Shown: positions 1 to 9,538, counted from the stretch's first letter. The stretch is DNA of 11,470 nt from Bacillota bacterium (GCA_023456995.1 JAEWNU010000238.1:1-11470), one strand, 5' to 3'. Translations and numbers: made by a program. Notes: a model not told the origin generated them from the letters alone.

Positions 1-751
1 GCAGTGCTGTCACTGCGGCGGCGACATATTCCGGGCGCTTCATACGTCCTTCAATTTTAAGCGAACTGACGCCGAGTGCAGCAAGCTCTTGAACGCGTTC
101 AATTAGCGAAAGATCTTTTAAAGACAATGCATGGTTACTGTTGCTGTATTCGAATGGCAGGCGGCAGGGCTGTGCACACAATCCACGGTTGCCGCTGCGT
201 CCACCCAACATGGATGAGAGATAGCACTGCCCCGAAACACTCATGCATAGCGCACCGTGAACAAATATCTCGGTTTGCGCCGAGATATTCTGCACAATAT
301 GTGAGATTTCTCCGGCTGTCAGTTCCCGAGCCAATACCACGCGCTTACAGCCCATCTCCTCCGCCATTTTAGCGCCCGCAAGGTTATGCACAGCCATCTG
401 CGTTGAGGCGAATAGAGGTAACTCCGGCACGGTGGATTTAAGCAGCGACAACACGCCCCAGTCCTGTACAATGGCGGCGTCAACACCTAGTTTCGCCGCA
501 GTTTCGGCAGCGCGCAGCAGGTCACCAACTTCATTGTCAAACATAACAATATTAAGTGTTTGCAAAATTTTTACACCATGAAGATGTGCATAGGAAACCG
601 CTTCGGCAAGTGCAACATCATCAAAGTTGCCTGCGTTGCGACGGGCATTGAGCGCCTTTGCACCGAGATAAACAGCATTGGCGCCGCAGTTGACTGCCGC
701 CTGCAGCGATTCCATGCTGCCGGCAGGGGCAAGAATTTCAGGACGGTTCAT
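1..751 (-). CDS. U32 family peptidase / RNA hydroxylase-like protein, N-terminal part (3' end outside window)
   Basis: I translated this by hand from the ATG at 751: 250 uninterrupted codons run off the left edge. It opens with the U32 pattern ILAPAGS, followed by GANAVYLG. Residues 161-179 match the U32 signature exactly (E-x-F-x2-G-A-L-C-x4-G-x-C-x-L-S). It continues with GNRGLCAQPCR and LKIEGRMKRPEYV. Cysteines 169, 176, 192 and 196 are the set that binds an iron-sulfur cluster in the studied relatives RlhA and TrhP, which hydroxylate 23S rRNA or tRNA using prephenate-derived chemistry. Although the family is named peptidase, RNA modification is the better-supported role. The NARRNAGNFDD stretch suggests the long clostridial subtype, often about 700 residues with an extra C-terminal domain, but that part lies outside the window. 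An AGGAG five bases before the ATG supports the start. The exact subgroup and substrate are not determinable here. Confidence 0.93.
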   Translation of the reverse strand, partial: MNRPEILAPAGSMESLQAAVNCGANAVYLGAKALNARRNAGNFDDVALAEAVSYAHLHGVKILQTLNIVMFDNEVGDLLRAAETAAKLGVDAAIVQDWGVLSLLKSTVPELPLFASTQMAVHNLAGAKMAEEMGCKRVVLARELTAGEISHIVQNISAQTEIFVHGALCMSVSGQCYLSSMLGGRSGNRGLCAQPCRLPFEYSNSNHALSLKDLSLIERVQELAALGVSSLKIEGRMKRPEYVAAAVTAL

Positions 752-906
752 AAATTCTCCTAACTTTTTCAAGCGAATTACAATTTTTTCTGGTTTTATT
801 ATTGTGGCATGAATGGTTCCCTTCATAACACAAAGCCTATATCTTACGGCACAATTTCTTAGCATGTATGAAGATACTTGTATGGGAACATTAGCATTAT
901 GTGCAT

Positions 907-936
907 ATTATAGCATATCAGAAGTCCGTCGCGCAA
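907..936 (-). promoter_or_regulatory. Putative sigma-A promoter for the U32 gene
   Basis: On the minus strand, a perfect -10 TATAAT (912-907) is preceded by TGC, making an extended -10. A weak -35 TTGCGC (936-931) lies 18 bases upstream. The start point would be near 900, giving a leader of about 150 bases before the ATG at 751. The extended -10 compensates for the poor -35. This is inferred from consensus only. Confidence 0.55.
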
Positions 937-961
937 AAATGCAATGCCTGAAAAAATTTCT

Positions 962-990
962 TTGACCTGTTTATTGGGTTATGCTATACT
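962..990 (+). promoter_or_regulatory. Strong sigma-A promoter for the HD-domain gene
   Basis: TTGACC (962-967), a 17-base spacer and TATACT (985-990) preceded by TGC give a near-consensus -35 and an extended -10. The start point would be near 997, about 33 bases before the ATG at 1030. Because the -10 ends at 990, the in-frame TTG at 991 would lie upstream of the transcript start. This argues for the ATG at 1030 as the translation start. Confidence 0.75.
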
Positions 991-1029
991 TTGGCAGAAA
1001 TTAATTTGTTGGCAAAATGGGGTGGGTTC

Positions 1030-1455
1030 ATGTTATATACCGCACAGACCAGACAGGCAATGTTGCTGGCTTATTCGGCGCATCATGGTCAGTTGGATAG
1101 AAGTGGCGTTCCGTATATTTTCCATCCGCTGCATCTTGCTGAGCAGATGCATACTGAAAGCGAGATTGTGGCAGCATTGTTGCACGATGTTGTTGAGGAT
1201 ACAACCGTCAGTCTTACCGACTTGCAAAAAGCGGGCTTTTCATCCGAGATCATTGAGGCGGTGCGTCTATTGACTCATGATGAGAACACACCCTATATGG
1301 ATTATATCAATGCGCTAAAAGATAACTCCATCGCACGGGCGGTGAAGCTGGCGGATTTAAAGCACAACAGCGATCTCACCCGGTTAAAGGATCATTCTGA
1401 AAAGACGCGGGAGCGGCTAAAGAAATATGCGGAAGCATTGAAAATATTAGAATAA
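1030..1455 (+). CDS. Small HD-domain protein, likely (p)ppGpp hydrolase (RelA/SpoT-HD / MESH1-like)
   Basis: This 141-residue protein consists almost entirely of the RelA/SpoT-type HD hydrolase domain. Visible motifs are H32 in FHPLHLAEQM, the catalytic HDVVEDT block (H52, D53, E56, D57), and KLADLKHN (D109, H112, N113), which replaces the RelA/SpoT form KLADRLHN. The H, HD and D set would bind one metal ion, and the ED pair is the hydrolase signature of RelA/SpoT enzymes. There is no synthetase, TGS or ACT domain, so it would be a stand-alone alarmone hydrolase, cleaving pyrophosphate from the 3' position of (p)ppGpp in the cytoplasm. The in-frame TTG at 991 is rejected because it touches the promoter -10. 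The ATG at 1030 follows the G-rich stretch GGGGTGGG. The gene stands alone between its own promoter and a terminator. Hydrolysis of another nucleotide remains possible, since small HD proteins are often misassigned. Confidence 0.85.
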   Translation: MLYTAQTRQAMLLAYSAHHGQLDRSGVPYIFHPLHLAEQMHTESEIVAALLHDVVEDTTVSLTDLQKAGFSSEIIEAVRLLTHDENTPYMDYINALKDNSIARAVKLADLKHNSDLTRLKDHSEKTRERLKKYAEALKILE

Positions 1456-1493
1456 AAAAGGCGGACGGCGGATAGAAACCGGCGCCCGCTTTT
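1456..1493. terminator. Bidirectional intrinsic terminator between convergent genes
   Basis: Arms 1461-1471 and 1479-1489 pair at 9 of 11 positions around a 7-base loop. An A run lies on the left and TTTT on the right, so the hairpin has a U tail in both directions (six U's on the minus strand). It closes the HD gene from the left and the ABC-2 permease cluster from the right. Confidence 0.85.
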
Positions 1494-1516
1494 GTTATGA
1501 CAGGTTTGGCAGGTTG

Positions 1517-2560
1517 TCAGCTTAAAGCAGTCATGAGCCGTAGCAAATGCCACGAGGGAGACAAGTATTTCAGCACGCTAAAACTGCCAAAGGCCTCGGG
1601 CGAGATGATAGCTCCGGAAAATACAACCGAGGCGGCTGCCCACAATACCATCACCAGCAACAGCATAGTGTTTGGGCGAAAACATGAAACGACGATGACA
1701 ACCAGCGCTGCCAACAACGCTAATAAGACTATCAGCGTAAGGCGCGCGACCGGCGCATAACCTGTATCAATTTTCAAAAGCACCAACAACGCCTCACAAA
1801 GCGAGGGCAACGTGGCAAAAATTAATATCTGTGCCAGCGCCGCAGCGGTAGGGGGCAGCAGACGATGCGTCGGACAGCGTAGTCGTAAAAGTGCCGTCAA
1901 TTCTCGTTCACGGGTTGGAGCCAGCATAGCAGAAAAAGCGCAGCAAAGCAAAAACATAGGAATAAGCACCGCATAAAGTAATGGTGCCAAACCACTGCCT
2001 GATAGCTGTGGTGCTGTGGCGGCGTTCAGTGTCAGTAATGGCATCATCGGGCTGCTCTGTGCCTGCAATCGCCGCATTTCAGAAGCGATAAGCTCATGAT
2101 CTTTCAAACCGAGTTTTTCGGAGATTGAAAGGACGGTTTGAGGTAACTGCGTTTCAAACCACGCGGCGAATACCAACTCGTCAGTGACGGGGGTAAGAAA
2201 TGCACCCTCGTTTTCATAGACAGTAAGTGGTGGCGGATTATTCTGAGAGTTGATGTAATAGGCGCAGTGCAAAACACCGTTGCGCACATCCTGCTGCATG
2301 TCAGACAGTTTCTCAGGCGGGTACCAGATAAAATATAGCGCGTCCGATTTGAGTAGCGGTTCACAGGCGGCTTGCAAGGCGCTATCGGAAGCGTCATACA
2401 TCAAACCTATCTGCGCTGAAGGTGGACGTGCAACAGGGCAGAGCAGTGCAAAGGTGCCAAACAGCAGCAATAAAACAGCGGCACTGGCCCAGAAAGCGGC
2501 GCTTTTAAGGCGGTGTTTTAAAAATAAGCCAAGCAGAATTAGAAACTTGGGCAAAATCAC
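1517..2560 (-). CDS. ABC-2 type transporter permease, second of a pair
   Basis: This is a 347-residue membrane protein with ABC-2 permease topology. A first helix lies at about 22-41 after a basic cytoplasmic start (KHRLKSAAF). A soluble extracytoplasmic stretch of about 140 residues follows, then a block of hydrophobic helices including GLAPLLYAVLIPMFLLCCAF, a run around ALAQILIFATL, and LTLIVLLALLAALVVIVVSC. The start is GTG at 2560. It overlaps the upstream permease stop as GTGA and is preceded by AAAGGAGG, so translation is probably coupled. The longer reading frame reaching 2803 would overlap the neighbour by about 250 bases and has no support. The protein ends at LSPSWHLLRLMTALS without the last hydrophobic helix usually found after that motif. 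With its partner permease and the ATPase at 5494-6168 it would form an exporter. The substrate is unknown. Confidence 0.85.
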   Translation of the reverse strand: MILPKFLILLGLFLKHRLKSAAFWASAAVLLLLFGTFALLCPVARPPSAQIGLMYDASDSALQAACEPLLKSDALYFIWYPPEKLSDMQQDVRNGVLHCAYYINSQNNPPPLTVYENEGAFLTPVTDELVFAAWFETQLPQTVLSISEKLGLKDHELIASEMRRLQAQSSPMMPLLTLNAATAPQLSGSGLAPLLYAVLIPMFLLCCAFSAMLAPTRERELTALLRLRCPTHRLLPPTAAALAQILIFATLPSLCEALLVLLKIDTGYAPVARLTLIVLLALLAALVVIVVSCFRPNTMLLLVMVLWAAASVVFSGAIISPEAFGSFSVLKYLSPSWHLLRLMTALS

Positions 2561-3684
2561 GTCGCCTCCTTTCGCCACCACAGCAGCAGTGCACTCCCGG
2601 TAAAAAAGATGCACCAAAGCAGAGTTGCTGCTGTGTCGGAAAACCCGACTCCAAAAGCCGAATCGATGGTCAGGCGGCGCATCAGCGAAAGCGGCAGCAG
2701 GCGGCACAACGGCAGCAGCGACGGCGGCAGCATTGCTTGGGGAAGTAAGCCGCCTCCAAACAGCGCTTGAATCAGAGCCAATCCGGTGACTGCCGCGGCA
2801 CAAGCGGGGGTAGACTTAAAAGTGGCGGTGCAAAAAACCAGTAGAGACGCGCAAAGCAAAATCAAAAGAAGACTACTGCCACCCAGAATTTTTTGAATCG
2901 GTGTACCCAGCGCAATGATTCCCAACGGACAAAGCATTGCATACAGTGTTATGGCAGTGAGAATGCAACTGGCAAAGGTTTCGCATCGGCGCCGAGAAAA
3001 AGCTGCAAACTGCCGCAGTGCGTAAAGCGGAGGAAACAACAGAAACAAAAGCGCAAAAAAGACGAACGAGACCGCAGAACCACCGTAATAAGCTATGGCT
3101 GTGACATCCCCAGTGGTGCGCAGTAGCTGGCTGTCAAACAGCCCCTTTCGGGTCAAATAGCTTTCCATCAAGGCCATATCGGCCGATAATAGCTTCTGAT
3201 TAATTTCATCGTCCGATAAACCCTCGGCATACATAGCCGAAACCATACCGCCTACAGCGTTCTGTGCACTTAGCAGCGTACGCCCCACGGCTTGCGCCAA
3301 CTGACGTATCCATAGCCCCTCTAGCGGTGATGAAACGTTGACGGTGAGGGCGGGGGCAAGATTCTCCCCAGTCATGATGCTGTTCCAAAAACCCTGCGGC
3401 AGTGTCAGCACGGCGGCATAACCATCGGTGTTATCGTTTGGTTGAAGCAACACCACCGTTGCGACTCCTTCAAAACGCGAGGCCATTACAGAGGAAATTA
3501 ACGTAGCGGGCATGGATGAATCATCGAGACTGAGGATAGCCAAGTTGACTGGTTCGGGCTTGGGTGCAGTGCGCAGCACGGCCAATGCCGATGCAAAAAC
3601 CAGTGCAAGACAAATCAGAATATTTAGCACTGCGCCTAGGCTGTGCCAGATTGCGATGCGCCAGCCCTGAAAAACCAGTTTCAC
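2557..3684 (-). CDS. ABC-2 type transporter permease, first of a pair
   Basis: This is a 375-residue membrane protein. One N-terminal helix lies at about 16-37. A large extracytoplasmic region of about 170 residues follows. Then come five hydrophobic segments, including AVSFVFFALLFLLFPPLYAL, a stretch around ILTAITLYAMLCPLGIIAL, LLLILLCASLLVFC, and a final LLWCIFFTGSALLLWW before the basic tail RKEAT. The 1+5 helix arrangement with a big loop after helix 1 is typical of the ABC-2 permease superfamily (the YhaP / ABC2_membrane_3 style). I chose the GTG at 3684 because GGGGGG (3699-3694) sits 9 bases upstream. The longer ATG start at 3747 would put its first codons inside a strong hairpin and lacks a binding site. 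It pairs with the overlapping permease at 1517-2560 to make the membrane channel. The exported substrate is not identifiable. Confidence 0.85.
   Translation of the reverse strand: MKLVFQGWRIAIWHSLGAVLNILICLALVFASALAVLRTAPKPEPVNLAILSLDDSSMPATLISSVMASRFEGVATVVLLQPNDNTDGYAAVLTLPQGFWNSIMTGENLAPALTVNVSSPLEGLWIRQLAQAVGRTLLSAQNAVGGMVSAMYAEGLSDDEINQKLLSADMALMESYLTRKGLFDSQLLRTTGDVTAIAYYGGSAVSFVFFALLFLLFPPLYALRQFAAFSRRRCETFASCILTAITLYAMLCPLGIIALGTPIQKILGGSSLLLILLCASLLVFCTATFKSTPACAAAVTGLALIQALFGGGLLPQAMLPPSLLPLCRLLPLSLMRRLTIDSAFGVGFSDTAATLLWCIFFTGSALLLWWRKEAT
2565..2570 (-). promoter_or_regulatory. Ribosome binding site fixing the GTG start at 2560
   Basis: On the minus strand AGGAGG, within AAAGGAGG, lies four bases before the GTG at 2560 and inside the last codons of the upstream permease. 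It fixes the start of the second permease and marks translational coupling. Confidence 0.8.
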
Positions 3685-3693
3685 GTGTATCGT

Positions 3694-3699
3694 CCCCCC
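3694..3699 (-). promoter_or_regulatory. Ribosome binding site for the first permease (GTG at 3684)
   Basis: On the minus strand an A-rich run followed by GGGGGG sits 9 bases ahead of the GTG. It is the only plausible binding site in this intergenic gap, and it decides against the ATG at 3747. Confidence 0.65.
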
Positions 3700-3742
3700 T
3701 TTTTTTAACCATCTAATCAAAATTAACTTCGCTATGCAAACC

Positions 3743-3796
3743 GCCAAAACGCCCCTTTTCGCTCGTGTTACGCGGCGCGAAAAGGGGCGTTTTGGC
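3743..3796. terminator. Perfect 20-bp hairpin inside the transporter cluster (terminator or attenuator)
   Basis: Arms 3743-3762 and 3777-3796 are perfectly complementary over 20 bases around a 14-base loop. The stem core reads CGCCCCTTTTCGC / GCGAAAAGGGGCG and the outer parts are AAAA and TTTT. It therefore has the A-stem-U form of a bidirectional intrinsic terminator, although the U run is paired in the full-length stem. It lies 30 bases after the stop of the extracytoplasmic protein gene and about 60 bases before the first permease. It could end or attenuate transcription, lowering permease relative to surface protein, or protect the upstream mRNA end. I saw only a weak promoter candidate (TTGCAT, 18 bases, TAGATG) between it and the permease. 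Confidence 0.8.
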
Positions 3797-3826
3797 CGAA
3801 GGTCAGGATGTGCCCCGGTGGCTAAA

Positions 3827-5443
3827 TCAGCCCATCAGCAGACTGTAAAGCTGACCAACAAGGCTTTCGTACCCGACGGAATATTCATTGCTCAACTGTT
3901 CAAGTTGTTGCGCATCCAACGCAAAGAGCGACGTGCTCTCAGGTGCAGTCAATGCTTCGGTTAAAGGTGCGTTTGCGTAGTCGAGGTCAAACACCAATGT
4001 GCCGGTGGCGGCATCTGTGGCCGAAACATAAACGCGGGACTCGGGCAGGCTCACAGTAAGTACGTCGTTTTCAAGCACAGCAGTACCGTTAAAAGCGAAG
4101 CCGGCATTAATGGGTTCACCGCCCGCCTCGATATTCATATCAGCGGTACAGTTGTAAGCACCACCAGCTGCAATACTGATATTCAGCGGCATGTTAAATG
4201 TGACGGTGCTGGAATCGACTCCTACTGCCATATCCAGCGCATAGGTGTCGTTGGAAAGAGTAGCAGTGGCATCCACTGTCATGCTCATGGCGTCTTCAGT
4301 GGTGATAACAAGTTTTGCTGTGTTGACGGCATCGTCAAAGGAGCAATCAAAAACAAGACTGCTCACCGTAATCTCAGGTGAGACGGCGCTTTCAGGCGAG
4401 GAGGAAGAGGCGGCTGGCACAACGGGGGTGCAAACCAGATTGGCGGATTTAATCAGACCGTTTTTAATATCCAACGCCAGCTTGGCGTCCATATCCGGCA
4501 GGCTTTCTTCAATGCTGGAAATGGTTTCGTTCATCATGTCCTCATAGGAGAGGTCGGGCGTGAGAGCAGAGGCTGTAGGACTCATCATCTTTTCCATCGC
4601 CACACCCAATTCGGAATCAAAATAGATATAGCGATAGTAGTTGACTACAGTAGTTTTAAGATCTTCCCCGGGGATATTGACCACATATTTTTTGCTTTGT
4701 TTGTCATATGTATAGGTCGCATTAGTTAGTGCGCCTTTAAAGATGGGCATAATGTCAGCCAGCATCTTCTCGGAAGAAATTGAGCTGATGGCATTGATGT
4801 AATCAATTTGACCGGTGATGACACCCTGCATCATTTCCAGCGACGGCCCATCCACCGGGTAGACAGCATTAAGTGCACTGCCGGCATAATCCTTCGCAAA
4901 GGTGGTGGGATTCATCGAAACATTCGTCTGGCTAAAGGTTGGTACACTCGCGACGACGAGTTCTGGTGACATAAAAGCGCTTACATCAATCATCGGCGCA
5001 TCTTTAAGATAAACCGATGTGTTAAAAGCGGAAGTCTTCTGCGCGGGGTCGTTGCTGAATTTGCCGCGGATGCCGGCATCCTGGAGAATAGCATTTGCAA
5101 AAGCAGCATATGGGTTATCCTCAATGGATTTAATTGTAAGGTCAAAATCGGAAGTCGTGGCGCCTTCACGACCCTCAAACATCAGCTTGGCAGCAGGAAC
5201 CTTTTGATATATCTTATCGGTTACGGCCTGTTGCTGCTTAGCAGTTGCGGTAAAGGCGGCTTCTACTGTCGCCTTGGGATCGGGGGTGGAAGAGAATTTA
5301 ACAACTGCCGCAACAGCTGCAATCGCGCAGACAGCAGCGACCCCGATAAGTAGTTTTGACTTGCCCGCCTTATTTTGCGGAACAGGTGGTGGCAGGGTGG
5401 TGACTGCCGCTGAGTTGAAATTAGCTTCGTTGTTCTCGTTCAT
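3827..5443 (-). CDS. Membrane-anchored extracytoplasmic protein of unknown function
   Basis: This 538-residue protein has a short polar N terminus (1-29) with a PPPVPQ proline patch and basic KAGKSK, then one hydrophobic helix at about 31-49. The remainder is a long, hydrophilic, acidic region, presumably outside the cell. There is no lipobox cysteine after the helix and no cleavage site I would trust, so it probably stays anchored. The C-terminal half is rich in alternating hydrophobic/polar stretches with Thr, Ser, Val and Asn (for example TFNMPLNISIAAGGAYNC), suggesting beta structure. A serine/proline linker (AASSSSPESAVSPE, near 345-360) separates two parts. No catalytic motif was recognised. 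It follows the ATPase by 50 bases with AGGAGG before the ATG, and precedes two permeases. A role as an exposed subunit, substrate-handling partner or sensor of the exporter is inferred from position only. Similarity to uncharacterised DUF families of Clostridia is possible but unchecked. Confidence 0.8.
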   Translation of the reverse strand: MNENNEANFNSAAVTTLPPPVPQNKAGKSKLLIGVAAVCAIAAVAAVVKFSSTPDPKATVEAAFTATAKQQQAVTDKIYQKVPAAKLMFEGREGATTSDFDLTIKSIEDNPYAAFANAILQDAGIRGKFSNDPAQKTSAFNTSVYLKDAPMIDVSAFMSPELVVASVPTFSQTNVSMNPTTFAKDYAGSALNAVYPVDGPSLEMMQGVITGQIDYINAISSISSEKMLADIMPIFKGALTNATYTYDKQSKKYVVNIPGEDLKTTVVNYYRYIYFDSELGVAMEKMMSPTASALTPDLSYEDMMNETISSIEESLPDMDAKLALDIKNGLIKSANLVCTPVVPAASSSSPESAVSPEITVSSLVFDCSFDDAVNTAKLVITTEDAMSMTVDATATLSNDTYALDMAVGVDSSTVTFNMPLNISIAAGGAYNCTADMNIEAGGEPINAGFAFNGTAVLENDVLTVSLPESRVYVSATDAATGTLVFDLDYANAPLTEALTAPESTSLFALDAQQLEQLSNEYSVGYESLVGQLYSLLMG

Positions 5444-5493
5444 GAAAATCCTCCTGTTATTCTCTCGTAGCCGTATTACGGCATGGTTATACG

Positions 5494-6168
5494 TTATTGC
5501 GCATTACTGAAAAGCAGAGATAAAACGCTTGGTTCACGCTGCTCTTCGGGAGTATTGCAAAGTGTCAATGTCTTTGAAAGTCGTCCGTCTTCCAGCAGAA
5601 AGACGTGGTCGGCGAGAGCGGCTATCTGTTGCGGTTCGTGTGACGTGAATAAAATACCGATTCCTTTCGATTTTAATTTGCAAAGCAGTAAAGATAATTC
5701 ACGGCAGCCTGGTGCATCCAACGCGGCAAAAGGCTCGTCTAGCAAAAGAAAATCAGGGCTGCCCACCAGTGCTGTGGCAATTGACAGGCGCTTTTTCATT
5801 CCGCCTGAGAGTGCTCCAGCTCGTTTTTTTCGAAAAGGCAAAAGCCCAAACTGTGTTTCAAGTGACTCCTCGCCAAACGACGGACCATCTAATCCCTGAG
5901 CCGAATACCATAACTTTAGATTATCCACTACCGTGAGTTCCGGCAGCAGCGCGGGTTCCTGAGGAACAAAAGCAATTCTTCCGCTGCAGCTGACGGTACC
6001 AGAATCCGGAAAAATTAGGCCGCACGCCAGACGCAGTAAAGTGGTTTTTCCCGTGGCATTTCTACCAGCGATGCAAATAGCCGTGCCTGGTTCGAGCGAA
6101 AAGGTGACCTCTCTTAAAACAGGGCGCCTCTTATCATAGCTTTTTTGCAATTTATAGAGCTTTAGCAA
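5494..6168 (-). CDS. ABC transporter ATP-binding protein (exporter type)
   Basis: This 224-residue ABC ATPase would power the two ABC-2 permeases downstream in the same orientation. It has Walker A GRNATGKTT (35-43, with Ala at the usual third Gly), a Q-loop glutamine in FVPQ (70), the signature LSGGMKKR (120-127), Walker B FLLLDEP with catalytic Glu145, a D-loop AALD (148-151) and H-loop His177 in TSHE. The length fits a single nucleotide-binding domain without extensions, so two copies would dimerise at the cytoplasmic face. The sequence style (LSGGMKKRLSIATALVGSPDFLLLDEP) resembles ABC-2 exporter ATPases (CcmA/NatA-like) rather than importers. It is the first gene of the cluster, with a promoter candidate about 140 bases upstream and a palindrome between that and the start. 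The substrate is unknown; antimicrobial or lipid export are family possibilities only. Confidence 0.92.
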   Translation of the reverse strand: MLKLYKLQKSYDKRRPVLREVTFSLEPGTAICIAGRNATGKTTLLRLACGLIFPDSGTVSCSGRIAFVPQEPALLPELTVVDNLKLWYSAQGLDGPSFGEESLETQFGLLPFRKKRAGALSGGMKKRLSIATALVGSPDFLLLDEPFAALDAPGCRELSLLLCKLKSKGIGILFTSHEPQQIAALADHVFLLEDGRLSKTLTLCNTPEEQREPSVLSLLFSNAQ

Positions 6169-6228
6169 GGCAACACCCTCTTTTCACGTCGGCGGCAAAT
6201 TGTGTTTGGGAATATGCAACTAGAACGA

Positions 6229-6253
6229 AAGTATATTCCACCGCTGTATACTT
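6229..6253. promoter_or_regulatory. Palindrome AAGTATA-N11-TATACTT, putative operator in the leader
   Basis: Perfect 7-base arms (6229-6235 and 6247-6253) flank an 11-base centre, about 60 bases before the ATPase start and downstream of the promoter candidate. The GTATA/TATAC arms recall operators of GntR-type repressors that control ABC exporter operons (YtrA subfamily). No such regulator gene is in the window, and the spacing does not match the B. subtilis site as I remember it. It overlaps a weak alternative -10 (TATACA). Confidence 0.35.
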
Positions 6254-6311
6254 AAAGGCGGAAGCAATCAAAAACAAGCTTTCTACGCAAAAGGGACATT
6301 TGGCTGATGAC

Positions 6312-6339
6312 ATTATAACCGTTACGTATCATACATCAA
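6312..6339 (-). promoter_or_regulatory. Putative sigma-A promoter of the ABC exporter cluster
   Basis: On the minus strand TTGATG (6339-6334), 16 bases, then a perfect TATAAT (6317-6312). Transcription would start near 6304, giving a leader of about 135 bases that includes the palindrome at 6229-6253. Confidence 0.6.
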
Positions 6340-6595
6340 ACGTTTAAATAATGAAAGCCCTCTTGAAAAAAAGCCCCAGAAATACACAGGCCTCTTTAGC
6401 TATCTTTATGAGCATTTACGCAGATTCATTAATAACAAAGTGTTAAAATATTGGAATTTTTATGCGTGCTAGGAGAAAATTGGCATATTTGCATAGAATC
6501 TAATAGTTTTTAAAAACAAGTTTATGGAAAGAGCAGAAAAACACATTCGCATCGCCATTTATGCTGAGAGAAGCTATACGACACTAAACTTTAGA
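6340..6595. other. AT-rich intergenic stretch with no recognised gene
   Basis: Together with 6169-6339 this makes a 488-base gap between secA and the ATPase gene. The left part is explained by the exporter promoter and leader, and the right end by the secA terminator. In between I found no open frame with a credible ribosome binding site, no tRNA-like fold and no recognised riboswitch. An AGGAG near 6471 leads only into a few codons. Confidence 0.5.
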
Positions 6596-6627
6596 TTGAG
6601 GCTGCCGCTAAACCGCGGCAGCCTCAA
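6596..6627 (-). terminator. Intrinsic terminator of secA
   Basis: Thirteen-base perfect arms (6596-6608 and 6615-6627, core GAGGCTGCCGC) flank a 6-base loop, 29 bases after the secA stop. The U run after the stem on the minus strand is poor (ATCTAAAGTTT), so efficiency may be moderate, but the stem is strong and well placed. Confidence 0.7.
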
Positions 6628-6656
6628 GATAAAGAATATATGATTTGACTGCGCGT

Positions 6657-9380
<2,724 letters not shown>

Positions 9381-9509
9381 CGGCGATACCTCTTTTTATC
9401 TTAATTTTAAATTCTTTCGTATTAATTTTGTCCGTATTAGAACAGCATAAGCGGAACATGGCAGATTATAAAATTAAATTAATTTGACCACTCGCAAACA
9501 CCATTTAGT

Positions 9510-9538
9510 ATTGTAGCCTGAAAAAGCTTCAATGTCAA
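9510..9538 (-). promoter_or_regulatory. Strong sigma-A promoter of secA
   Basis: On the minus strand a perfect TTGACA (9538-9533), a 17-base spacer and TACAAT (9515-9510, five of six). The start point near 9503 leaves a leader of about 120 bases before the secA ATG, room for translational control, although no defined structure was recognised in it. Confidence 0.8.

Noticed and set aside
35..43. Apparent loss of a complete frame at the left edge, suggesting a broken U32 gene
   Set aside because: Hand translation shows 250 uninterrupted codons; the gene is only cut by the window boundary.
991..1029. TTG start at 991 adding 13 residues to the HD protein
   Set aside because: The TTG abuts the promoter -10 and would lie upstream of the expected transcript start; ATG 1030 gives the usual family beginning.
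2561..2803. N-terminal extension of the second permease up to an ATG at 2803
   Set aside because: It would overlap the upstream permease by about 250 bases, its residues (low-complexity Ala/Pro) look like an out-of-frame shadow, and a strong AGGAGG precedes the GTG at 2560.
5494..6168. Ala in place of Gly in Walker A (GRNATGKTT) as a sign of an inactive ATPase
   Set aside because: The Lys, Thr and second Gly are intact, all other motifs are present, and Ala at this position occurs in working ABC ATPases.
6523..6642. Plus-strand frame of about 39 codons whose middle (IRIAIYAERS) faintly recalls a serine-recombinase N terminus
   Set aside because: There is no ribosome binding site, it runs through the secA terminator, and the resemblance is too short to count as a remnant.
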